The notes: generated by a model from the sequence alone, not told the origin. A DNA stretch of 16,608 nt from Clostridia bacterium (GCA_017453605.1 JAFTEP010000119.1:1-16608), one strand, 5' to 3'; positions 9,617-16,608 are shown, counted from the first letter of the stretch. Program-made: numbers and translations.

Positions 9617-10444
9617 ATGAAAACGGGAGTGATAATTCCGTTAAGGGATCCCGGGACGATCGAAAGTCAGTTTGAAAACGTCAGGGCGCTCGGATTCGAA
9701 AACTGTCAGATCAACTGCTGGAACCCGGAGCTTTTCACCCGGGAGACGGCGGACAGAGTGAACGCGGCGAAAGAAAAGTTCGGCGTCGCGATCTCGACGT
9801 TCTGGTGCGGCTGGAGCGGCCCGAAGGTCTGGGATTTCATCGAGGGCCCGATCACGCTCGGACTGGTCCCCGCCGCGTACCGCTTCGAGAGGATGCGGGA
9901 ACTGATGAAGGGCTCGGACTTCGCGAAGATGCTCGGCGTGGAGAACATGGCGACGCACGTCGGCTTCCTTCCGGAAAACCCGGCGTCCGGCGAATACCCG
10001 CAGGTGGTCGCCGCTCTGAAGACCGTCGCGAAAAAATGCAGGGAAAACTCTCAGTTCTTCCTCTTCGAGACCGGGCAGGAGACGCCCGTGACGCTCAGAA
10101 GGACGATAGAGGACGTCGGGACCGACAATCTCGGAGTGAATCTCGATCCGGCGAACCTCATCCTCTACGGCAAGGCGAACCCCGTCGACGCCGTGGGGAT
10201 CCTCGGACAGTACGTGCGCGACGTCCACGCGAAGGACGGGCTTTACCCGACCGACGGCAGACACCTCGGCAAAGAGACTCCCTTGACCGAGAGCCGCGTC
10301 AATTTCCCGGCTCTGATCGCCGCGCTGAAGGAAGCCGGATACGACGGAACGCTGACGATAGAGCGCGAGATATCCGGCGAACAGCAGATCAAGGACATAA
10401 TAAAGGCAAAAGAGATCCTTGAAGAGCTCATAAAAACAGTCTGA
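9617..10444 (+). CDS. Sugar phosphate isomerase/epimerase-like TIM barrel
   Basis: A 275-residue cytoplasmic protein of the xylose-isomerase-like TIM-barrel group (AP endonuclease family 2, as in IolE/IolI and related epimerases). Probable metal and catalytic residues are in the expected order: His114 (ATHVGF), Glu151 (FETGQE), Asp177 (VNLDPAN), His204 and Asp207 (DVHAKDG), Glu249 (TIERE). The segment CGWSGPKVWDF near 64-74 would form part of the substrate pocket. I chose the ATG at 9617, with AAAGGCGG a short distance upstream, rather than the open extension back to 9551 that overlaps the CapA gene and has no family-like residues. It lies 34 bases after the CapA-like gene. It may supply or recycle a sugar for the neighbouring glycan genes; the substrate is unknown. 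Confidence 0.9.
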   Translation: MKTGVIIPLRDPGTIESQFENVRALGFENCQINCWNPELFTRETADRVNAAKEKFGVAISTFWCGWSGPKVWDFIEGPITLGLVPAAYRFERMRELMKGSDFAKMLGVENMATHVGFLPENPASGEYPQVVAALKTVAKKCRENSQFFLFETGQETPVTLRRTIEDVGTDNLGVNLDPANLILYGKANPVDAVGILGQYVRDVHAKDGLYPTDGRHLGKETPLTESRVNFPALIAALKEAGYDGTLTIEREISGEQQIKDIIKAKEILEELIKTV

Positions 10445-10493
10445 ATGCGCTGATGCGCTCAGAAATAAAAAAGTCTGAACAGGAGGAAAAACC

Positions 10494-10838
10494 ATGGAGT
10501 GGGTCATCAACATTCTCGTCAGCCTCGCGGTCGGCGCGCTCATCGGCTGGCTCGCAGGGATCATCATGAAATCCAAGGGCGGCCTCGTACAGAACATCAT
10601 CGTAGGTATAGTCGGCTCGGTCGTCGGCGGAGTGATCGCGAAGGCGGTCGGGATCGGCGGCGGCTGGATCGTCGAGCTTCTCATCGCGATAGCAGGCGGC
10701 TGCCTTGTGCTCTGGATCGTCAATCTGATACAAAAAAATAAAGGAAAACTGCTCCCGCCGCGTCATAAGGCGCGGCGGGAAACCCCGAAAAACGATCATA
10801 ACGGCAAAGAGCCGAAAAACATATTAAATCAAAATTAA
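10494..10838 (+). CDS. GlsB/YeaQ-type small membrane protein, probably frame-altered at its end
   Basis: A 114-residue reading. Residues 1-80 match the GlsB/YeaQ/YmgE (transglycosylase-associated) family: three hydrophobic helices with Gly-rich turns (GALIGWLAGIIMKSKGG, IIVGIVGSVVGGVIA, IAGGCLVLWIVNLI). The family is usually about 80-90 residues and is linked to envelope stress; its biochemical role is unknown. Here the frame continues 34 residues into a charged tail unlike the family. The change point is an A7 run at 10732-10738: one more A, or two fewer, would give a stop at once (82 or 81 residues). The extra tail also encodes a perfect 10-base inverted repeat, which suggests it was noncoding. 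AGGAGG at 10481-10486 fixes the start. Confidence 0.85.
   Translation: MEWVINILVSLAVGALIGWLAGIIMKSKGGLVQNIIVGIVGSVVGGVIAKAVGIGGGWIVELLIAIAGGCLVLWIVNLIQKNKGKLLPPRHKARRETPKNDHNGKEPKNILNQN
10753..10780. other. Perfect GC-rich hairpin (10-bp stem)
   Basis: TCCCGCCGCG (10753-10762) and CGCGGCGGGA (10771-10780) are exact inverse complements around an 8-base loop. There is no T-run directly after it on either strand, so it is not a standard intrinsic terminator. It could slow transcription or protect RNA ends between the GlsB-like and MscS genes. It lies in the doubtful tail of the GlsB-like reading frame. Confidence 0.7.
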
Positions 10839-10855
10839 AAAAACCGGAGGAAAAA

Positions 10856-11749
10856 ATGAAAAAAACCACGAACAAAAGCGTCGTCAGAAGGCTCATAATC
10901 TGCGCCGCCGCACTGGCGATCCTGATCCCGCTCGGATTCATAACGGGCATTCTGAGTTCCGACAATCTCGCAAACATCAATTTCGACGCGACCGTGATCT
11001 GGAGGCTGGGGCTCATGATCTTCAGCGTCCTCGCAGTCGAGACCCTCATCGTTTTTCTTCTCGGCCTCCCCAATCCCGAGAATCACAGGATGCGCTCGGT
11101 GCTGTCTGTAGTTTCGAGCCTAATGAAATACGTCGCGGTGATCGTGATCCTCTGCTGGGGACTGGCGATCATCGGAGTGAACGTCTCGACGATAGTCGCA
11201 AGCGTCGGGATCGTCGCCCTGGTCGTCGGCTTCAGCGCGGAGAGTCTGATTTCCGACGTGGTGACCGGAGCCTTCATGATCTTCGAGAACCAGTATAACG
11301 TCGGCGACATCGTGGAGATCGACAACTTCCGCGGCATGGTCACGAGCATCGGCATCCGCACCACCTGCATCACCGACGTCGGCGACAACGTGAAGATCGT
11401 CAACAACTCTGCGATGAAGAACATCCTCAACCGCTCAGACAAGCTTTCGAGGAGCGTCAGCGACATCGCGGTCCCCTATCCGACCGACCTCGAAAAGTTA
11501 GAGGCTTCGATCCCCGCTCTGACGCAGGATATTTTCTCAAGGCATCCCGAAATGATGAAATCCGCCCCGAGATACCTCGGCGTGCAGGCGCTCGCGGAGA
11601 GCTCGGTCGTTCTGAGATTCGTCGTCGACGTCGACGAGAAGGACATCTACTCCGGCGCGAGAGTGCTCAATCACGACCTGCTTTTAGGCTTCAGAAAGCT
11701 TGGCGTCGAGTGCCCCTATCCGCAGATCGACGTCCACACGGACAAATAA
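10856..11749 (+). CDS. Small-conductance mechanosensitive channel (MscS family)
   Basis: A 297-residue membrane channel that opens under membrane tension and releases solutes during osmotic downshock. Helices lie at about 11-33, 47-70 and 88-106. The pore helix region (108-136, IVASVGIVALVVGFSAESLISD) and the beta domain follow, with the family motifs FENQYNVGDIVEI (143-155), the G-x2-V-x2-IGIRTT segment and IVNNS (181-185). The C-terminal alpha/beta domain runs to the end. The length fits the compact MscS/YkuT type with few extra helices. GGAGG (10846-10850) lies five bases before the ATG. Its place right after a GlsB-type protein and among envelope genes fits a cell-envelope stress role. 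Confidence 0.94.
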   Translation: MKKTTNKSVVRRLIICAAALAILIPLGFITGILSSDNLANINFDATVIWRLGLMIFSVLAVETLIVFLLGLPNPENHRMRSVLSVVSSLMKYVAVIVILCWGLAIIGVNVSTIVASVGIVALVVGFSAESLISDVVTGAFMIFENQYNVGDIVEIDNFRGMVTSIGIRTTCITDVGDNVKIVNNSAMKNILNRSDKLSRSVSDIAVPYPTDLEKLEASIPALTQDIFSRHPEMMKSAPRYLGVQALAESSVVLRFVVDVDEKDIYSGARVLNHDLLLGFRKLGVECPYPQIDVHTDK

Positions 11750-11790
11750 ACGCCTCTTTAAAGATTTTCAAAAAAGGAGGTGTATGAAGC

Positions 11791-13356
11791 ATGACAGACC
11801 TCAACGGTCAGGAATTCAACGTCCCGCAGGAAATAAAAAACTGTCCGGAGACCGCCGCCGCGCCGCCGGAAATGAAGAACACCGCTCACGATCCCTTCGC
11901 CCTGCCGGAAGAGTTCGAACTCCCGCCCGCATACGCCGGGAAGAGCAAAGAAAAGGAAGAAGAAGAAAAGAAATCGGGCAGAACCTCCGAGCTTTTAAAG
12001 AAAATGCTGATCGCGACGGCGGCATCCGCGGTCGCGACCGTCGGGATAATGTCTTCCTTCGGGAACGATCCCCTCGGGAGAGATTTTCTTATCAACGAAG
12101 AACACTGGCACGAGGAGTATCAGAACGAGCCGTGGGATAATACCGACAGACCGTACGACGACCAGAAAGCCATCGTCGAGCCGGAGGATCCAGAGGACGG
12201 CGTCACCTTCAAATACGCCCATCTGACATTCAATTCTCCCGACGGGAAGAAGAATTTCGACACCGACTACGGCGAAGAAGAGATAGACTACTATTACGCC
12301 GAGAGCGCGCCGTACCTCTGGGAGGAGAGCTATAACCAAATGCTCGAATGGCTCAAAGAAGAGGGCGGCGATCCCGATTCACTGAAGCTCGTCAAATGCA
12401 AGATCAGCTTTGTCAAGACCGTGAAATCAGACGACTATCTCGCGGTCGGCGACGAGGACGATTTCGAAAACCAATACGTCATCAGCGGTGGAAAGGTGAA
12501 GGTCTACAGGAAGGATCTTTACTACACGGCCGCAGCCGCCGAACAGACAACCGAGCCTCAGCCCTACACGGAGTCGGTCGATACCCGCTATTCCGACAGA
12601 GACAGCGCGGACGACACCTATCCCCCGTTGCTTGAAAACCTCGAAAGAAACGGGATCGAGGACTTCATCGTCTTTGAAAGCTTCGACGGAACCGTCGAAT
12701 GGATCTACGCGGGCTCAGAACGCCTTCCCGAGGGGACCTCGCTCGCAAGCCTTCCCGGCGCAAGCTACGATGAAGAAACGAACACGCTGACGCTCGAAAA
12801 CTTTACCGGAGGGGTGCTCAACGCCAACATGATGGGCAACAGCTTCAAGCTGAAGCTCGTCGGAGACAACCATCTCGACGGGATCCTCGTCTGGGGCTTC
12901 TACTACGGCGGGAGCCTGACGGTCATCGGTCCGGGCAGCCTGACGGTCAACGAGAACAGACTTCTCAGCGTCGGGATCGAGCTCAGAGCAGAAGAGAGCC
13001 CGAGCTGTCTTATCATCGACGGTGACGTCGAAAAGCTCGAGGTGTTCGGCGGACCGGTCTCCGTGACGGATCAATGGCAGTCCGACGTCGCGGCGATAAT
13101 CGTGAGGGACACGACGCTCGAAAAGGGGATATACTATCTTGAGCCTCTCCGGCTGAACGCTCCGACGCACAGAGTGCTCAGAACGACCCTGGAAAACGCC
13201 TCCGGAAAGACCTTCACCTTCTCGCTGGCGCACGGCTTCATCACGGACGAGCTTCCCGAGGGATACGGCGATCTCGCAAGGCACGTCATCTTCTCTCATA
13301 CCGGCGAAAAATGGGCGCCCGAAGAGGAATATCAGGACTATCTCGACAATAATTGA
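11791..13356 (+). CDS. Membrane-anchored protein with beta-rich extracellular domain, function unknown
   Basis: A 521-residue protein I cannot name. Residues 1-70 are a Pro- and Glu/Lys-rich cytoplasmic tail (KSKEKEEEEKKSG at 51-63). One hydrophobic helix (about 70-90) follows, so the rest is probably outside the cell. Residues 95-300 are very acidic and Tyr-rich. Residues 325-420 show short beta repeats of the type YDEETNTLTLENF, LKLVGDNHLDG, GSLTVIGPGSLTV and LIIDGDVEKLEVFG, resembling the beta-helix-like NTLTL repeats of secreted clostridial proteins. GGAGG at 11776-11780 serves the ATG at 11791 with 10 bases of spacing. An out-of-frame ATG at 11784 sits only three bases from it. It lies 41 bases after the MscS gene. 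It may sense or bind cell-surface material; this is inference. Confidence 0.85.
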   Translation: MTDLNGQEFNVPQEIKNCPETAAAPPEMKNTAHDPFALPEEFELPPAYAGKSKEKEEEEKKSGRTSELLKKMLIATAASAVATVGIMSSFGNDPLGRDFLINEEHWHEEYQNEPWDNTDRPYDDQKAIVEPEDPEDGVTFKYAHLTFNSPDGKKNFDTDYGEEEIDYYYAESAPYLWEESYNQMLEWLKEEGGDPDSLKLVKCKISFVKTVKSDDYLAVGDEDDFENQYVISGGKVKVYRKDLYYTAAAAEQTTEPQPYTESVDTRYSDRDSADDTYPPLLENLERNGIEDFIVFESFDGTVEWIYAGSERLPEGTSLASLPGASYDEETNTLTLENFTGGVLNANMMGNSFKLKLVGDNHLDGILVWGFYYGGSLTVIGPGSLTVNENRLLSVGIELRAEESPSCLIIDGDVEKLEVFGGPVSVTDQWQSDVAAIIVRDTTLEKGIYYLEPLRLNAPTHRVLRTTLENASGKTFTFSLAHGFITDELPEGYGDLARHVIFSHTGEKWAPEEEYQDYLDNN

Positions 13357-13383
13357 CGAGGTAAAATAATTCGGGAGGACAAA

Positions 13384-14370
13384 ATGGAATTCAAAGATTA
13401 TCTTGAGCAAAAAGTCAGAGAGATCATCTCAAAATGGAGATCAAAAGGGATTTACGCGATCTCGTTTTTCGTATATTACAACGAATCGAACGCGTATAAG
13501 AGCGTGAAGAAGAATTTCCCCGAATTCAAGCTGATGTTCAACACTCTTGACAAACTTGAAGATCCCAAAATAAACAGCGAAGAAAAGTGGAATCCGGCGT
13601 TCTGGACGGGAGAGGATTATCCCATCGTCGATTACACCGACGCCGTCGAGGGAGCAGAAGAGCTTCTGAAATGGTTTGATGAGATCGGCGTCAAAAATCC
13701 CGGGAAAGATCGCAAAGAAAAAGAATACGACGACTACATGAACTATATCGGCAAAGGTCCATACGGATTTTACGAGTTTCTCGGGCTTGTCAGCGAGGTC
13801 GCGGCAAAGCTGCAGACTGACGGGACGATCAAAGCAAAATTCGGCGATATCCCGCTTTTGGTGAACGGTCTCGAGGAATGCTGGTATTACGAAGAGGCGA
13901 CGCTCAAAGCAAATCCCGGCGGAGAAGCAAAGGAATATCTCGATTATTTCGGTTCTCCGCTCTTCAATCCCGAAAGCGATAAACCCATCGACGAACAGCT
14001 TGAGAAGAATATTAACGCATTCGCGGACAGGATGTGGAATGACGGCGCACCAGTCACTCCTGAAATGCGGGGAATGCTTCTCGATGTGATGAAGCTGATG
14101 GGAGAAGCGCCGAAATCACACGAAGACGTGGAGCGCGAACTGCTTGAAGGTACGATCGGCTCTCTTGTCGATTTTGTTATCGGAAGGAGTCACAGCCTGC
14201 TGAAAAAAGAATCGAAAAAGAGGGGCGTGCCGTTCAAAAAGTTTCAGAAGGAACAGCTTGAGGACATTGTGAGGATCACCGAAAGATTCGGTTACACGAT
14301 CGATGAATTGTTCAGGTATGACCAGCTTTCTTTAGAGCATGTAAAAAAGCTCCTCGGTCGGGAAGACTGA
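13384..14370 (+). CDS. Hypothetical protein, possibly DUF4303-like
   Basis: A 328-residue, apparently soluble protein with no signal peptide or membrane helix. Segments such as YAISFFVYYN (24-33), EEKWNPAFW (66-74), GPYGFYEFLGLV (125-136) and EATLKANPGGEAKEY (171-185) recall DUF4303-type proteins, some of which sit in polymorphic toxin immunity loci. I hold this match loosely. The C-terminal 70 residues are Lys/Glu-rich and probably helical. Codon choice is visibly more AT-rich than in the neighbours (AAA, GAA, GAT, TAT and ATT are common), which may mean later arrival. GGGAGG at 13373-13378 sets the start. The gene ends the plus-strand series, 26 bases before the hairpin at 14396-14429. No toxin gene is seen beside it. 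Confidence 0.82.
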   Translation: MEFKDYLEQKVREIISKWRSKGIYAISFFVYYNESNAYKSVKKNFPEFKLMFNTLDKLEDPKINSEEKWNPAFWTGEDYPIVDYTDAVEGAEELLKWFDEIGVKNPGKDRKEKEYDDYMNYIGKGPYGFYEFLGLVSEVAAKLQTDGTIKAKFGDIPLLVNGLEECWYYEEATLKANPGGEAKEYLDYFGSPLFNPESDKPIDEQLEKNINAFADRMWNDGAPVTPEMRGMLLDVMKLMGEAPKSHEDVERELLEGTIGSLVDFVIGRSHSLLKKESKKRGVPFKKFQKEQLEDIVRITERFGYTIDELFRYDQLSLEHVKKLLGRED

Positions 14371-14395
14371 AAATCAATAAAAAAACGTTCAGACA

Positions 14396-14429
14396 AAGAC
14401 CGGGTCGGGAAAAATCCCGACCCGGTCTT
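14396..14429. terminator. Strong hairpin, probable bidirectional terminator
   Basis: AAGACCGGGTCGGG (14396-14409) pairs perfectly over 14 bases with CCCGACCCGGTCTT (14416-14429) around loop AAAAAT. It lies between converging genes. The T-run is modest on the plus strand (GACTCTTTT) and some nine bases away on the minus strand (a run of seven T), so release may be partly stem-driven. Confidence 0.82.
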
Positions 14430-14437
14430 GACTCTTT

Positions 14438-14641
14438 TCAATCGAACAGGGTGCAGCCGGAGCGGCGGTAGTGTTCGATCAGAGATCTCAGCTTTTCGGT
14501 CGTGACGCCGAAGCGCTTCGAGAGGCAGTTGATGCAGCAGAACTCGGTCGCGCCGCGGTTTATGAGCCGTTTGTGAAGCCCTATCTCGTCGGAGGAAAGC
14601 TTCGCGCCGCAAGTCACGCAGAGATCGTCATATTCAGACAT
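14438..14641 (-). CDS. Small four-cysteine (zinc-ribbon-like) protein
   Basis: A 67-residue protein with CVTC (Cys8, Cys11) and CCINC (Cys35, Cys36, Cys39), spaced like a small zinc ribbon or treble-clef knuckle. It also has a conserved-looking LHKRLINRGATEF stretch between the pairs and a C-terminal helix ending SGCTLFD. I recall similar short uncharacterised clostridial proteins but no function. Its ATG lies inside the last codons of the GH27 gene (8-base overlap) and has no good Shine-Dalgarno, so translation probably depends on ribosomes finishing the GH27 gene. It is the last gene before the shared hairpin. DNA or RNA binding is possible but unproven. Confidence 0.8.
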   Translation of the reverse strand: MSEYDDLCVTCGAKLSSDEIGLHKRLINRGATEFCCINCLSKRFGVTTEKLRSLIEHYRRSGCTLFD

Positions 14642-15779
14642 TCTCTAATCTGCCGATAAATACGCGGCAGTCGTGAGGCGCGACGGGGACATTCATATAC
14701 TCGGTGAAGCTGCCGAAGGGCTCGTCGGTGAAGGCGTCTTTGAGAGTGAGCTTCAACCCGGAAGAAGCCGAGAGACCGAAGTCCGTGAGGTTCGTGCGGA
14801 TACGGTGCTCGTGCTCGCCGAAGTTGAAGAAGCCCATCGCGTATTCTCCGCCGGAAAGATGCTTGAAATAAACGCGGTTCTTGGCGGAGGTGAGAGAAAC
14901 GTGCTGTTCGATCGGCGGGCGCGCCTCCTCGTCCTGGTCTATCCTGATGAGGTTCTTGTTTGTGACGAGGGCGAGCATTTCGGGGCTGAGCTTTCTTATA
15001 TCGCAGCCGAGGATGAGCGGCGCGGAGAACAGGCACCAGAGCGCGAACTGCGAACGGTATTCGGCGTCCGTGCAGCCGCCGTGGCCGAGCTCCGTGCCGA
15101 CAAGACCGTTGCCGAACATACCGACTGTGAGCATATCGGTGTCGTTGAAGCAGCCGGGCGCGCTGTAGCCGAGCAGATCCTGCTGGCTGAACGCGATGTC
15201 CCTGAAGGACTCGAAGCTGTCGTTGATGTCGCCGGTCGTGCGGTACATATGAGCGCCGACGGAGCGGATCCACTTGTGGACCTCGTCCCTGCCCCAGCTG
15301 CAGGCGGAGAACAGGATCTCCCTGCCGGACGCCTTGAGAGCGAGACCCATGCGGCGGTACATCAGAGGGCCGTTCGCGGTGCGCGGCATATAGCAGAAAT
15401 CGTATTTCAGATAGTCGCAGCCGTATTCCGCGAAGGTGCGGGCGTCCAGAAATTCGTGATCGAAGCTGCCCGGATAATCGCCGCAGGTGCGGGTCCCGGC
15501 GCAGGAATACATACCGAATTTGAGTCCCAATTCGTGGACCTTGTCGCTGACGGACTTCATCCCGTTAGGGAATTTTACATGATCGGGGACGATCTTTCCG
15601 GAAACGGGATCCCTGTCGAGCTCGGACCAGCCGTCGTCGATGACGATATATTTATATCCCGCTTTGTCGAGACCGAGACGCACAAATTCTTTTGCCGTCT
15701 CGACGACGACCTCTTCGTTGATGTTGAGTCCGAAGGTGTTCCATGAGTTCCAGCCCATAGGCGGCGTTTTTGCAAGCAT
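14634..15779 (-). CDS. GH27 glycosidase, alpha-galactosidase or alpha-N-acetylgalactosaminidase
   Basis: A 381-residue glycoside hydrolase of family GH27, which removes alpha-linked galactose-type sugars with retention. The (beta/alpha)8 barrel has PPMGWNSWN (6-14), IDDGW (47-51), the nucleophile segment YLKYDFCY (Asp127), ACSWG (159-163), CFNDTDML (210-217) with the acid/base Asp, and IDQDEEA (280-286). A short beta-sandwich closes the protein. Length fits the single-module family. No signal peptide is seen, so it likely acts in the cytoplasm on imported oligosaccharides. After Cys160 there is Ser161 where alpha-galactosidases have Glu, which reads the 2-OH; animal alpha-N-acetylgalactosaminidases have Ser there. 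AAGGAG at 15787-15792 precedes the start by seven bases. It lies 31 bases after tyrS. Confidence 0.95.
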   Translation of the reverse strand: MLAKTPPMGWNSWNTFGLNINEEVVVETAKEFVRLGLDKAGYKYIVIDDGWSELDRDPVSGKIVPDHVKFPNGMKSVSDKVHELGLKFGMYSCAGTRTCGDYPGSFDHEFLDARTFAEYGCDYLKYDFCYMPRTANGPLMYRRMGLALKASGREILFSACSWGRDEVHKWIRSVGAHMYRTTGDINDSFESFRDIAFSQQDLLGYSAPGCFNDTDMLTVGMFGNGLVGTELGHGGCTDAEYRSQFALWCLFSAPLILGCDIRKLSPEMLALVTNKNLIRIDQDEEARPPIEQHVSLTSAKNRVYFKHLSGGEYAMGFFNFGEHEHRIRTNLTDFGLSASSGLKLTLKDAFTDEPFGSFTEYMNVPVAPHDCRVFIGRLENV

Positions 15780-15810
15780 GACGTTTCTCCTTTTCGTCTT
15801 TTTGTATTCG

Positions 15811-16608
15811 TCAGTTAAGCACTATCTTCTTGTAAGCCTTCTTGCCGCGGCGGATCACCGCGCCGGCTTTGAGCTTTTCTTTCGTGAGGGAAAAGCGCGT
15901 GTCCGAGATCTTTTCGCCGTCGACTGTCACACCGCCCTGCTCCACGGCGCGCCTCGCCTCTGAACGGGAGGCGACAAGCCCCGAGAGAGTGAGAAGAGTG
16001 AGGATATCCGCGGCGCCGTCTGTGAGATCGGCGTCGGTGACTTCATACGTCGGCATATTCTCGCTGTCCTGAGCGGCGGAGAAGATGCTCCTCGCGGCGG
16101 ACTGAGCCTTGGCGGCCTCGTCCTCGCCGTGGACCATTTTCGTCAGTTCGTACGCGAGGATCTCCTTTGCTTCGTTGAGCTTGGAGCCCTCCCATCTGTC
16201 CATCTCGTCGATCTGCTCGAGCGGGAGGAAGGTGAGCATACGGATGCACTTGAGAACGTCCGCGTCGGCGACGTTGCGCCAGTACTGATAGAAGTCGTAG
16301 GGCGGGGTCTTCTCGGGATCGAGCCATACGGCGCCGGAGGCGGTCTTGCCCATCTTCTTGCCCTCGGAGTTCAGAAGAAGGGTGATCGTCATGGCGTAGG
16401 CGTCCTTGCCGAGCTTTCTTCTAATCAGTTCGGTGCCGCCGAGCATATTCGACCACTGATCGTCGCCGCCGAACTGCATATTGCAGCCGAGGGTCTGATA
16501 CAGATGATAGAAGTCGTAGCTCTGCATGATCATGTAGTTGAACTCCAAAAACGAGAGTCCTTTTTCCATCCTCTGCTTGTAGCACTCGGCGGTCAGCATC
16601 CTGTTGAC
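15811..16608 (-). CDS. tyrS: Tyrosine-tRNA ligase, C-terminal part (5' end off right edge)
   Basis: Cytoplasmic class I synthetase that charges tRNA-Tyr. The frame enters at base 16608 and the first visible residues (VNRML) are already inside the catalytic domain, so the HIGH motif and start are outside; 265 residues are visible. It shows YDFYHLYQ, the tyrosine-pocket motif GGDDQWSN, and KKMGKT, the KMSKS-equivalent loop. An S4-type RNA-binding domain follows at the C-terminus (LVASRSEARRAVEQGGVTVDG). It ends in TGA at 15811-15813, and the GH27 gene begins 31 bases further on in the same direction without a visible promoter or terminator between, so read-through is likely. Any T-box leader would be beyond the window. 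Confidence 0.97.
   Translation of the reverse strand, partial: VNRMLTAECYKQRMEKGLSFLEFNYMIMQSYDFYHLYQTLGCNMQFGGDDQWSNMLGGTELIRRKLGKDAYAMTITLLLNSEGKKMGKTASGAVWLDPEKTPPYDFYQYWRNVADADVLKCIRMLTFLPLEQIDEMDRWEGSKLNEAKEILAYELTKMVHGEDEAAKAQSAARSIFSAAQDSENMPTYEVTDADLTDGAADILTLLTLSGLVASRSEARRAVEQGGVTVDGEKISDTRFSLTKEKLKAGAVIRRGKKAYKKIVLN

Noticed and set aside
10441..10471. Imperfect CTGA..GCGC/GCGC..TCAG stem after the isomerase-like gene as a terminator
   Set aside because: The stem has a bulge and is followed by A-rich rather than T-rich sequence.
9641..10723. A 360-codon minus-strand open frame opposite the isomerase-like and GlsB-like genes
   Set aside because: It spans two good plus-strand genes with their own ribosome sites and has no recognisable motif.
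11784..12140. An ATG at 11784 opening a different frame, closer to the GGAGG
   Set aside because: Only three bases separate it from the GGAGG, and its Arg-rich product is a shadow of the 521-residue gene.
13352..13368. TTGACG and TAAAAT near the start of the last plus-strand gene, as a private promoter
   Set aside because: The two boxes are only a few bases apart, so they cannot act as a -35/-10 pair.
14673..15746. A 357-codon plus-strand open frame opposite the GH27 gene
   Set aside because: Same codon-bias effect; the minus strand encodes a complete GH27 enzyme.

Overview
The window looks like a piece of chromosome from an anaerobic Gram-positive bacterium of the Clostridia, probably an uncultured gut lineage. 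The coding DNA is GC-rich but uses AGA/AGG (Arg) and ATA (Ile) freely. Ribosome binding sites are mostly GGAGG-type, promoters are near-consensus sigma-A type, and several proteins (BioY, a short HTH-less BirA, a CapA lipoprotein) are of Firmicutes type. I could not run any database search; all names come from reading motifs. I see no tRNA, rRNA, CRISPR array, insertion sequence or attachment site, and no gene-free stretch longer than 300 bases.

Left part (1-3167, minus strand): the 5' 506 codons of ileS run off the left edge. Upstream of it lies a secreted papain/NlpC-like protein with an Ig-like domain and a C-terminal membrane anchor. ileS has its own near-consensus promoter and a leader of only about 50 nt, too short for the T-box often found before such genes in Firmicutes.

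Middle part (3195-14429, plus strand): ten genes in one direction, with gaps of 49 bases or less or with overlaps. They start at a perfect TTGACA-N17-TATAAT promoter and end at a strong hairpin. The order is birA and bioY (biotin ligase and biotin uptake); an FAD enzyme of the UDP-galactopyranose mutase/HemY-like group; a GT-C-like multi-membrane-spanning glycosyltransferase; a CapA-family lipoprotein; a TIM-barrel sugar phosphate isomerase/epimerase-like protein; a GlsB/YeaQ-type small membrane protein with a probable frame change at an A7 run; an MscS channel; a membrane-anchored beta-rich protein; and an AT-richer gene that may be DUF4303-like. The overlapping FAD enzyme, GT-C protein and CapA lipoprotein form the tightest unit and most likely work together on a cell-envelope glycan. 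This is the best candidate here for an undescribed system, but it rests on gene context.

Right part (14438-16608, minus strand): the 3' part of tyrS, then a GH27 glycosidase, then a 67-residue four-cysteine protein whose start overlaps the end of the GH27 gene. The GH27 protein carries Ser where alpha-galactosidases have the Glu that reads the sugar 2-OH. This suggests it may act on alpha-N-acetylgalactosamine, which would suit a mucin-rich gut.
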